DNA from: Saprospirales bacterium
GTDB taxonomy: Bacteria > Bacteroidota > Bacteroidia > Chitinophagales > JADJOU01
Reading direction: 5' to 3'
Length of the DNA: 6,192 nucleotides
Assembly: GCA_947461165.1 (NCBI GenBank)
Contig: CANHJR010000078.1
Span: 1 to 6,192, forward strand
Notes under the pieces: model-generated
Seen by the model: only the letters and a program-made list of their open reading frames with translations
The model's database searches: none
What the model was told of the DNA's origin: nothing
Made by a program: the position numbers and the translations under genes
In this document: positions 1-5,629 of the stretch, in pieces
How the letters are laid out: the number at the start of each line of letters is the position of its first letter
How positions within the stretch are numbered: the first letter of the stretch is position 1

Positions 1-249
1 CAATGGGACGTTTGGTTTTCTGAATACTCCCAAGATAAATATATTTTGAAATATTTTTTAAACGAAATGGGAAATGTAAACACAATAATGTATAATCTGC
101 AAGGAACTCCTATTCGCTATCAAGCATTTAATGGAAGTATTGGTGAAAATTCTGAATGGTTAGATGTTTCCGAATTGAGCTCAGGTACTTATATTCTCCA
201 CATTCAAGCTGGCAATTTGTTGAAAACAATGAAGTTAACCAAATTTTAA
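1..249 (+). CDS. C-terminal fragment of a T9SS-targeted secreted protein
   Basis: The reading frame is open from the first base of the window to the TAA at 247-249, giving the last 82 residues of a longer protein whose start lies outside. The tail matches the pattern of a type A sorting domain of the type IX secretion system: a strand followed by YNLQGTPI (the usual 'D.xG' turn), then WLDVSELSSGTYILHI (the usual 'L..G.Y.l.i' block), then a basic end MKLTKF. Such domains direct proteins through the Bacteroidota outer membrane and are cleaved on export. The YPNP motif that normally opens the domain is not evident in what remains; SEYSQDKYILKY stands at the corresponding place, so the domain is slightly degenerate. 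Nothing of the functional part is visible, so the job of this protein is unknown. A TTG at 46 could be read as a start but is internal to the open frame. Confidence 0.75.
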   Translation, partial: QWDVWFSEYSQDKYILKYFLNEMGNVNTIMYNLQGTPIRYQAFNGSIGENSEWLDVSELSSGTYILHIQAGNLLKTMKLTKF

Positions 250-253
250 CATC

Positions 254-274
254 ATTTCTTGAGAAATTCTTTTT
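254..274 (+). terminator. weak hairpin plus T tract after the first gene
   Basis: ATTTC at 254-258 and GAAAT at 263-267 pair perfectly around a TTGA loop, and TCTTTTT follows at 268-274. It lies 4 bases after the stop codon, as expected of an intrinsic terminator. The stem has only one G-C pair, so it is weak, and it runs straight into the candidate promoter of the next gene. Confidence 0.35.
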
Positions 275-281
275 AAATTTG
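274..281 (+). promoter_or_regulatory. candidate -7 element for the gene at 316
   Basis: TAAATTTG at 274-281 fits the Bacteroidota -7 consensus TAnnTTTG and would start a transcript roughly 30 bases before the ATG at 316. No TTG sits at the expected 17-23 base distance upstream. An alternative pairing is TTG at 259-261 with the poorer TAGATTAT at 282-289, spaced by 20. Which is used cannot be decided from the sequence. Confidence 0.35.
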
Positions 282-315
282 TAGATTATTATTATAAAAA
301 ACTAAAATCATTATT

Positions 316-1668
316 ATGAAAAAAATTGTCCTATTTGCATTGATTTTAACTTTTTTCGCCTCAGAAATTGAAGCTCAACGCAAGGTTTCTATTGCATTTA
401 ATTCAAGAAGTATCCCAAATAAAAAAGAAGGCGTAAGCATGTTTGTTGATATTCGTTTGGATTCAGCCAATAATGACGCTGCCCTTACTGTAGATTATTT
501 AATCAATACAAAAACGGATGGTAGTGGCACGGACGTCTCCACCAGTGAATTTGAAGGTTATAATTCGCCAAATTCGATTGCATTCAACCTTGGCGATACA
601 ACCAAGCGTGTATCATTTCGACCAATTTTAGACGGTATTACAGAAGGCAATGACACTTTCTATTTTATAATCAATAGCGTAAACTCACCAAACAGCAAAG
701 TGTTGCCAAATTTCACACGAATTGTCGTGCTTGATTCATCTGGGACTCCTCCACCAACACCTGGTCGGCCTACAGCATCAATAGGTACGATTAGAGGTAC
801 AGGAACGATTCCTGCCTTGATGGATAGCTTCAGAGTAGTAAGAGGGGTGGTTTATGGTAAAAATAGCCGGACAAATGTATATCGAAATCTGTCAGTATGC
901 GATGGAACTGGTTGTATCGGAATCTTTTCAGCCAAACTATATGGTGGATATATGCCGGTAGGTGGTGATTCTATTTATTTGTCTGCAAAAGTTGCACATT
1001 TCAATGGACTAGGTCAAATGGAGTTGGGTGCCGTTGGAGACACCATATACAAAATAGCTTCTGTATCACCAAAAGCAGCTGTCACAGTTACTGTTTTAGA
1101 TGAAACTTCAGAATCTAAATTAGTTAGACTTCAAAATCTGACGTTGACAGGAACAAATCCTACCTGGACTGCAGGATCTTTCAGTTTAAGTATGAATGAT
1201 GGTTCCAAAACACATACAATTCGAATTGTCAATGATACGAATCGAATCAGTACTCCCAATTTAATTTTGACAGGTAAAAAATACAGTGTCACAGGCTTGG
1301 GCAGTCAGTTTGATAATGCCACTCCTCCGACAACAGGCTATCAATTAGTTCCTAGAACCTCTGCTGATATTGTAGAAGAGTCAGGTGGAAGTATTACTGG
1401 CGGAAAAAATGGTTTAACTATGGAAATCTATCCAAATCCTACAAGTGAATTTGCGATTGTTTCCTACAATGCATCGAAATTCGAATCTGTAAAATTGAGC
1501 ATCACTGACCTTACTGGTAAAGTTATTTTCTCGGAATCCTATCGAGCAAAACTTGGTGAGAATCAATTCAAAATTGACCATTTAACTTCACTTCCTTCTG
1601 GAAATTATTATGTAACAATGGGTAATAGTGATGCAGAGTTAAGTCAAAAATTATCTATTGCGCATTAA
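316..1668 (+). CDS. secreted Calx-beta/OB-fold-like protein with T9SS type A sorting domain
   Basis: A 450-residue exported protein of unknown role. Residues 1-20 form a signal peptide (MKK, hydrophobic stretch, cleavage likely between A20 and Q21, the A-Q junction common in Bacteroidota). Residues about 22-140 look like a Calx-beta-type beta-sandwich, including the typical DGITEGNDTFYF segment near 106-117. A proline-rich linker (PPPTPGRP, 145-152) leads to an OB-like module at about 155-248 (RGVVYG at 176-181, then CDGTGCIGI at 195-203), and a second related module at about 255-352 closing with TGLGSQFDN and GYQLVPRTSADI. The T9SS sorting domain runs from about 368 to the end, with YPNP at 372-375 and LPSGNYYV near 427-434. 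The ATG at 316 is chosen because the signal peptide follows directly. The next gene is a full-length paralogue. Domain names are by pattern; I infer cell-surface or secreted location, possibly adhesive or ligand-binding, with no catalytic residues recognised. Confidence 0.85.
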   Translation: MKKIVLFALILTFFASEIEAQRKVSIAFNSRSIPNKKEGVSMFVDIRLDSANNDAALTVDYLINTKTDGSGTDVSTSEFEGYNSPNSIAFNLGDTTKRVSFRPILDGITEGNDTFYFIINSVNSPNSKVLPNFTRIVVLDSSGTPPPTPGRPTASIGTIRGTGTIPALMDSFRVVRGVVYGKNSRTNVYRNLSVCDGTGCIGIFSAKLYGGYMPVGGDSIYLSAKVAHFNGLGQMELGAVGDTIYKIASVSPKAAVTVTVLDETSESKLVRLQNLTLTGTNPTWTAGSFSLSMNDGSKTHTIRIVNDTNRISTPNLILTGKKYSVTGLGSQFDNATPPTTGYQLVPRTSADIVEESGGSITGGKNGLTMEIYPNPTSEFAIVSYNASKFESVKLSITDLTGKVIFSESYRAKLGENQFKIDHLTSLPSGNYYVTMGNSDAELSQKLSIAH

Positions 1669-1677
1669 ATTTACATT

Positions 1678-1700
1678 GGTAATTGTTTAAAGTTACCTTT
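1678..1700 (+). terminator. possible weak terminator hairpin between the paralogues
   Basis: GGTAATT at 1678-1684 can pair with AGTTACC at 1691-1697 (seven pairs, one of them G-U in RNA) around a six-base loop, with TTT following at 1698-1700. It lies 9 bases after the stop of the upstream gene. The T tract is short and interrupted. It overlaps the candidate promoter of the next gene, so it may instead be chance or regulatory. Confidence 0.3.
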
Positions 1701-1710
1701 ACTAATTTTG
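1683..1710 (+). promoter_or_regulatory. candidate promoter of the second paralogue
   Basis: TTG at 1683-1685 is followed after 17 bases by TAATTTTG at 1703-1710, matching the Bacteroidota TTG-N17-23-TAnnTTTG pattern. The -7 element ends only 11 bases before the ATG at 1722, so the leader would be about 5-7 bases, nearly leaderless. Read-through from the upstream gene is the alternative. Confidence 0.35.
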
Positions 1711-1721
1711 AATTGAATAAA

Positions 1722-3071
1722 ATGAGGCTGAACCATATATTTTCTTTTTGGACTATCTTTTTTTGTGTTTCATTAAATGCACAAAAGATATCTATAAATC
1801 CGTCTCATTATTTTCAAAATGCTAAAGAAGGCTCTATAAATAGAATTGAGGTTGTTTTAAAACCAGCTTCTTTGGTAGATCAGGTAATTGGATTTAAGTT
1901 TTCAGGAATCAACTCAGCTTCCAATGCGAATGATATTGAATATAGAACTCCGAAAATTGACACGTTGATCGTAAGAGCTGGTGACACTTCTGCTAGTTTC
2001 AGTTTTAGAGGTAAAATGGATTTGATTGATGAACCTAGTGATACATTTCTCTTTAGAGTAGTATCGATTCCTTCTGGAATGACTTTGGATACCATATCAT
2101 TTGCAAACATTACCCTTTCTGACTCTACGGTCCCACCGGCAATGCCCAATAGCCCATACTTTAGAATTGCAACTGTACGAGGAAAAAACACCGCCAATGT
2201 ACCCGATTCCATTGGAAAGAGATGCACAGTAAGAGGTGTTCTTTATGGCATAAACAATAAGGAGGTAGCATATAAAATGTCAATTTGTGATGGAACAGGT
2301 TGTATCGGAATTTTATCTGATAAGATTTTTGTTAAATTTCCCGTTGCCAAAGAAGGTGATTCTGTTGAAATTTCAGGTTTGGTGAGAGCTACATTAGGTT
2401 ATGGTTATATAAACTTTAGTGGCACCATAGATACTATTTTTTTACAAGGTTTTAGAGAAGTTTTAGATCCAAAAGTTGTCACAGTTTTGGATGAGTCAAC
2501 AGAGTCTCATCTTGTTAAATTAGATAATTTGCAAATCGTCGAAGGGGAATGGAAAACAAATGAATTGTTCACTCTCAAGATGAAAAATCAATTTAATAAC
2601 ATTTTCAATGTAACCATCGATAATGTAAATAACAGATTTTCGTCTATGATTTCGATGGATAAGGGCTTTCTATATAGCATAGTGGGTCTTGGCGGACAGT
2701 ATGATACTGCATTTGGTGGTGGATCTACAAATTCATATGAATTATTGCCGAGATATTTATCAGATATCAAAAAGATTGGCATTGCTCAAGCGAGCATCAA
2801 AGATGTTACAATGGAGGATCAAGTCCTTATTTATCCAAACCCTTTGACGACAAAGGATTTATTGATCGAATCAAAAAGAGAAAGCAAAAACACAATAGTT
2901 GAAATATATGACCAAGGTGGTAAAATGGTATTTCGGTCCAAAATTCACTTAAAAATAGGATCAAATAAGTTAGAAATCAACAAAATGTTATCTATTACCA
3001 ACGGGCATTACCAAATCATTCTTTCTTCTGAAGACTTTTATCAAGTAAAGAAAATAGCTGTCAAATTTTAA
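1722..3071 (+). CDS. secreted Calx-beta/OB-fold-like protein with T9SS sorting domain (paralogue of upstream gene)
   Basis: A 449-residue exported protein matching its upstream neighbour in length and layout. The frame can be extended to a TTG at 1683, but the ATG at 1722 is preferred because it puts the signal peptide (residues 1-20, cleavage near A20-Q21) right at the N-terminus, as in the paralogue. A Calx-beta-like region spans about 22-135 (LIDEPSDTFLF at 101-111 matches DGITEGNDTFYF next door). The first OB-like module is about 148-245, with RGVLYG at 171-176 and CDGTGCIGI at 189-197. The second runs about 250-349 (VTVLDESTESHLVKLDNL at 253-270, VGLGGQYD at 321-328, ELLPRYLSDI at 340-349). 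The T9SS type A sorting domain begins around YPNP at 371-374 and ends in a basic tail. Divergence is greatest in the N-terminal sandwich and sorting domain and least in the OB-like modules. Function unknown; surface or secreted role inferred. Confidence 0.83.
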   Translation: MRLNHIFSFWTIFFCVSLNAQKISINPSHYFQNAKEGSINRIEVVLKPASLVDQVIGFKFSGINSASNANDIEYRTPKIDTLIVRAGDTSASFSFRGKMDLIDEPSDTFLFRVVSIPSGMTLDTISFANITLSDSTVPPAMPNSPYFRIATVRGKNTANVPDSIGKRCTVRGVLYGINNKEVAYKMSICDGTGCIGILSDKIFVKFPVAKEGDSVEISGLVRATLGYGYINFSGTIDTIFLQGFREVLDPKVVTVLDESTESHLVKLDNLQIVEGEWKTNELFTLKMKNQFNNIFNVTIDNVNNRFSSMISMDKGFLYSIVGLGGQYDTAFGGGSTNSYELLPRYLSDIKKIGIAQASIKDVTMEDQVLIYPNPLTTKDLLIESKRESKNTIVEIYDQGGKMVFRSKIHLKIGSNKLEINKMLSITNGHYQIILSSEDFYQVKKIAVKF

Positions 3072-3118
3072 AGTTATCAACAAATTTTTAACAAGCATTT
3101 TTTGATTTGTTGACAACT
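3072..3118 (+). repeat. 14-bp inverted repeat directly after the stop codon
   Basis: AGTTATCAACAAAT at 3072-3085 is repeated inverted as ATTTGTTGACAACT at 3105-3118 with 13 of 14 positions matching and a 19-base spacer. It starts on the base after the TAA of the upstream gene. A transcript could fold here and end the upstream mRNA, but no T tract follows the stem, so an intrinsic terminator of the usual kind is doubtful. Each arm also contains a TTnTCAACA 9-mer resembling a DnaA box, so a protein-binding role is an alternative. Confidence 0.6.
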
Positions 3119-3222
3119 AGATAGCGCAAAGAAATACGGGTCAGCATATCCTGATTAAAAAATTGGTTTTCAACAACATATACGAAAACAAATTGCTCTT
3201 TTTTTGTTTAAAAATACCTACC

Positions 3223-3250
3223 TTGAATTGATATTCTGAGATTATTTTTG
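3223..3250 (+). promoter_or_regulatory. candidate promoter of the parAB cluster
   Basis: TTG at 3223-3225, a 17-base spacer and TATTTTTG at 3243-3250 give a full match to the Bacteroidota TTG-N17-23-TAnnTTTG promoter pattern. Transcription would begin a few bases downstream, leaving a leader of about 30 bases before the GTG start at 3286. This is the best promoter candidate in the window. Confidence 0.5.
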
Positions 3251-3265
3251 CGATATCAAGTTCAA
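3223..3265. repeat. imperfect inverted repeat flanking the parA promoter (operator candidate)
   Basis: TTGAATTGATAT at 3223-3234 and ATATCAAGTTCAA at 3253-3265 are inverted copies, matching at 12 positions with a single extra base (G3260), separated by 18 bases. The left arm covers the TTG element, the -7 element lies in the spacer, and the right arm covers the expected transcription start. That placement suits an operator for autoregulation by ParA/ParB or another repressor, or a leader hairpin. The role is inference only. Confidence 0.45.
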
Positions 3266-3285
3266 ACTAAATCTGAAACAAAATC

Positions 3286-4068
3286 GTGGGTAAAATAATT
3301 GCAATTGCAAATCAAAAAGGTGGTGTAGGCAAAACAACAACTTCGATCAATTTAGCTGCAAGTTTAGCGGCCTTAGATAAAAAAACATTGCTCATTGATG
3401 CTGATCCACAGGCAAACAGTACATCCGGTTGTGGGCTTGATCCAAAGTCAATTAAAGTTACGTTGTACGAGTGCATGTTACAAGATATAAAATTAGATGA
3501 TGCAATCGTCGAAACAGAAACTCCAAATTTCCATATTCTTCCTTCTCACGTTGACTTGGTCGGCGCTGAAATCGAACTAATAAATCAAGAAAATAGAGAA
3601 ACGATATTGAAGGAGACACTTGCGGATGCAAAGACCAAATATGATTATATTATTATAGACTGTTCTCCATCACTTGGCTTGATCACCGTAAATGCGCTAA
3701 CAGCTGCAGATAGCATACTCGTGCCTGTACAGTGTGAATATTTTGCCTTGGAGGGTCTAGGGAAACTGCTAAATACAATCAAAATAGTTCAAAAACGATT
3801 GAATACCAATCTGACGATCGAGGGACTTCTTTTGACAATGTATGATTCGAGGCTTAGACTAAGTAATCAAGTAGTTGAAGAGGTTCGAACGCATTTTGAA
3901 AGCTTGGTTTTTGATACAATTATCCATCGAAATAGCAAAATCAGTGAGGCCCCAAGCTATGGAAAGCCCGTGATAGCTTTTGATATTGATAGTAAAGGAT
4001 CACTCAACTATTTACAATTAGCTCAAGAGGTTATCAATAACAATGAATCTGTAGCTACATCAAATTAA
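3286..4068 (+). CDS. parA: ParA-family chromosome partitioning ATPase
   Basis: A 260-residue ParA/Soj ATPase, which binds DNA non-specifically as an ATP-bound dimer and, with ParB bound to parS, moves and separates replicated origins. The deviant Walker A motif KGGVGKTT is at 11-18, with signature lysine K11 and phosphate-binding K16. The A' motif DADPQAN is at 38-44, Walker B IIIDCSP at 122-128, and the family blocks EYFALEGLG at 151-159 and SEAPSYGKP at 220-228 are present. TMYDSRLRLSNQV at 184-196 contains the basic residues of the DNA-contact region. There is no N-terminal helix-turn-helix extension, so it is the short chromosomal (Soj-like) type rather than the long plasmid P1/F type. 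The start is GTG at 3286; an in-frame TGA at 3274 excludes an earlier start, and the protein begins MGKIIAIANQ as the family does. parB follows after 11 bases. Confidence 0.97.
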   Translation: MGKIIAIANQKGGVGKTTTSINLAASLAALDKKTLLIDADPQANSTSGCGLDPKSIKVTLYECMLQDIKLDDAIVETETPNFHILPSHVDLVGAEIELINQENRETILKETLADAKTKYDYIIIDCSPSLGLITVNALTAADSILVPVQCEYFALEGLGKLLNTIKIVQKRLNTNLTIEGLLLTMYDSRLRLSNQVVEEVRTHFESLVFDTIIHRNSKISEAPSYGKPVIAFDIDSKGSLNYLQLAQEVINNNESVATSN

Positions 4069-4079
4069 CTTTAAAGAAA

Positions 4080-4982
4080 ATGGCGAAATTTAATCAAAAA
4101 AAAGAACTAGGGAAAGGTATACGCGCCTTACTTGGAGATATCAATTCTGAATTAAAAGAAGATGTCAATTTTCATGCATCTCAAGTTGCGATTTCAAAGA
4201 TAGAGATGGTTGAATTGTCAAGGATTGAAGTGAACCCATTTCAACCACGGATTAATTTCGACAAAGAGGCTTTGGAAGATTTAGCGGATTCAATAAGAAT
4301 ACACGGAATAATACAACCACTTACCGTACGCCAAATTCCGGGAAAAGAAAAGCTTCAACTCATTTCAGGAGAGCGAAGATGGAGAGCATCTCACATGGCA
4401 GAGTTGATAGATGTTCCTGTATATATTCGAACCGCCAATGACCAGGAGGCTCTTGAAATGGCACTGATAGAGAATGTGCAACGAGAGGAACTAAACGCAA
4501 TTGAGGTCGGTGTAAATTATCAAAGATTGTTAGATGAGTGCGAACTAAGCCATGAAGACTTGGCAACTAGAATTGGAAAAAAACGAGCTACAATTACAAA
4601 TTATACAAGACTTTTAAAACTTCCTCCAGATATTCAAGTTGGTGTCAGAGAGAATAAAATTTCAATGGGGCACGCGCGTGCATTAGCAGGTATCGAAGAA
4701 ATTGATATTCAGTTAAGCTTGTTTAATGATACGATTCGTCAGGACTTATCCGTAAGACAATTGGAGGCGTTAGTTGCAATAAGATCATCAAATAAAAAAC
4801 CAAAGGAGGCTGCTCACAAGGAGTCAATGAACCCCTACTTGAAAAAATGGCAGGAGTCTTTAATCCATAAGTTTTCTTCCAAAATAGACATACGAACCAA
4901 TGTGAATGGTAGTGGTAGTATTCAAATTCCTTTTAGTAACAAAGCAGAAATGGAACGCATCTATGAACTGCTTATTAAATAG
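4080..4982 (+). CDS. parB: ParB-family chromosome partitioning protein (CTP-dependent DNA clamp)
   Basis: A 300-residue ParB/Spo0J, the centromere-binding partner of ParA; the family loads at parS, binds CTP and spreads as a sliding clamp. LGKGIRALLGD at 10-20 is the N-terminal ParA-stimulating segment. The CTP-binding N domain shows VNPFQPR at 51-57, HGIIQPLTVR at 75-84, GERRWRAS at 97-104 and ENVQREELNAIE at 131-142, which are the nucleotide-contact blocks. The helix-turn-helix lies at about 156-180 (LSHEDLATRIGKKRATITNY), followed by MGHARALAG at 196-204. A C-terminal dimerisation domain covers about 250-300. All expected motifs are intact. The ATG at 4080 is 11 bases after parA, so the two are surely co-transcribed. 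The last 20 bases overlap the next gene. A GC-rich 12-bp palindrome lies within the MGHARAL codons. Confidence 0.96.
   Translation: MAKFNQKKELGKGIRALLGDINSELKEDVNFHASQVAISKIEMVELSRIEVNPFQPRINFDKEALEDLADSIRIHGIIQPLTVRQIPGKEKLQLISGERRWRASHMAELIDVPVYIRTANDQEALEMALIENVQREELNAIEVGVNYQRLLDECELSHEDLATRIGKKRATITNYTRLLKLPPDIQVGVRENKISMGHARALAGIEEIDIQLSLFNDTIRQDLSVRQLEALVAIRSSNKKPKEAAHKESMNPYLKKWQESLIHKFSSKIDIRTNVNGSGSIQIPFSNKAEMERIYELLIK
4670..4681. repeat. 12-bp perfect GC-rich palindrome inside parB
   Basis: GCACGCGCGTGC at 4670-4681 equals its own reverse complement and stands out as GC-rich in AT-rich surroundings. It encodes the conserved GHARA stretch of ParB, which may fully explain it. It lacks the GTTTC/GAAAC arms of canonical parS. 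Confidence 0.6.
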
Positions 4983-5601
4983 AATTTTTTCAATTACAGT
5001 TATTGCCTTATTGATACAAACTAGTCTTTTGGGACAAAACAATTCAGATTTGAATGGTAAATCTGTTTTATTAAGAGATACTAGTTTTGTTATGACTAAA
5101 AAATCTCATAGCCCCTCTACTGCCTCCATTTTTTCAGCCATATTGCCAGGTTCAGGACAAATATATAATAAGAAATATTGGAAAGCGCCGATTGTCTGGG
5201 GTGGACTCGCCTTTTTTGGATACAGATACATTCAGGAAAACAATCGATATCTAGACGCTAAAGATGCATATCTTCAACTTTTGGACACAAACATCAAGGT
5301 CAAGACGCCATTTAACGGTACAACCGACCTTGGTATCGTTCAATCAAGCAAAAACCTATACCGTACACAACGTGATATGTTTATGATATTCGGAATATTA
5401 TTTTATGTATTGAATATTGTAGATGCAGCAGTTGATGCCCATCTTTTCAGATTTGATGTCAGCGACAACCTCTCAATGAAAATCAATTTTGATTCTGGAA
5501 ACTTTTACAATCTAGGACAGCGGCCAATGGTAACGCTAAATTTGAGTCCAAAGGAACAAACTAAAAAAATCCCTACCCTTAATTATTTAAATTCTTATTA
5601 A
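4963..5601 (+). CDS. DUF5683 family envelope protein
   Basis: A 212-residue protein of the DUF5683 type, a Bacteroidota family of unknown function that I recall as commonly encoded between parB and dapB. Residues 1-24 form a signal peptide or membrane anchor (MNCLLNR, then a hydrophobic run, probable cleavage near G24-Q25); no lipobox cysteine is present. The family signature SAILPGSGQIYNKKYWKAPI spans 58-77, followed by a hydrophobic segment at about 76-90 and a second, stronger one at about 139-158 (MFMIFGILFYVLNIVDAAVD). The LPGSGQIYNKKYWK motif resembles that of TM2-like small membrane proteins. The ATG at 4963 is chosen because it places the signal sequence at the N-terminus; it overlaps the end of parB by 20 bases, suggesting translational coupling. 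An in-frame ATG at 4906 would add 19 residues and bury the signal sequence. Location is inferred to be the cell envelope; no catalytic residues are recognised. Confidence 0.85.
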   Translation: MNCLLNRIFSITVIALLIQTSLLGQNNSDLNGKSVLLRDTSFVMTKKSHSPSTASIFSAILPGSGQIYNKKYWKAPIVWGGLAFFGYRYIQENNRYLDAKDAYLQLLDTNIKVKTPFNGTTDLGIVQSSKNLYRTQRDMFMIFGILFYVLNIVDAAVDAHLFRFDVSDNLSMKINFDSGNFYNLGQRPMVTLNLSPKEQTKKIPTLNYLNSY

Positions 5602-5607
5602 GAATTT
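5589..5607. repeat. 8-bp perfect inverted repeat over the DUF5683 stop codon
   Basis: AAATTCTT at 5589-5596 and AAGAATTT at 5600-5607 are perfect inverted copies around a three-base centre, and the TAA stop at 5599-5601 lies inside. The stem has one G-C pair and no T tract follows, so it is unlikely to be a strong terminator; a binding site or weak RNA hairpin before dapB is possible. Confidence 0.5.
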
Positions 5608-5629
5608 GGATTTACAAAAAATCAAACAT

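Noticed and set aside
1683..1721. TTG start giving a 462-residue second paralogue
   Set aside because: It would put 13 extra residues before the signal peptide; the ATG at 1722 gives a normal signal sequence and matches the paralogue's length.
1880..2227. 115-codon open frame on the - strand
   Set aside because: It lies entirely antisense to the second paralogue, has no recognisable domain, and the + strand frame has clear family motifs.
2588..2782. Short - strand frames at 2588-2782, 4360-4566, 4860-5042, 5701-5904 and 5957-6154
   Set aside because: All are antisense to well-supported + strand genes and show no motifs; they are shadow frames.
4906..4962. Earlier ATG for the DUF5683 gene
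   Set aside because: It would bury the signal sequence behind 19 residues and lengthen the overlap with parB to 77 bases; the codons there are constrained by the ParB C-terminus.
3286..4982. Plasmid or phage partition module
   Set aside because: ParA is the short Soj-like form, and the neighbours DUF5683 and dapB are chromosomal housekeeping genes; no replication initiator or mobile gene is present.
3072..5000. Canonical parS (GTTTCACGTGAAAC-like) site near parAB
   Set aside because: No CACGTG-centred palindrome with the expected arms was found by reading through the region; parS may lie outside the window.
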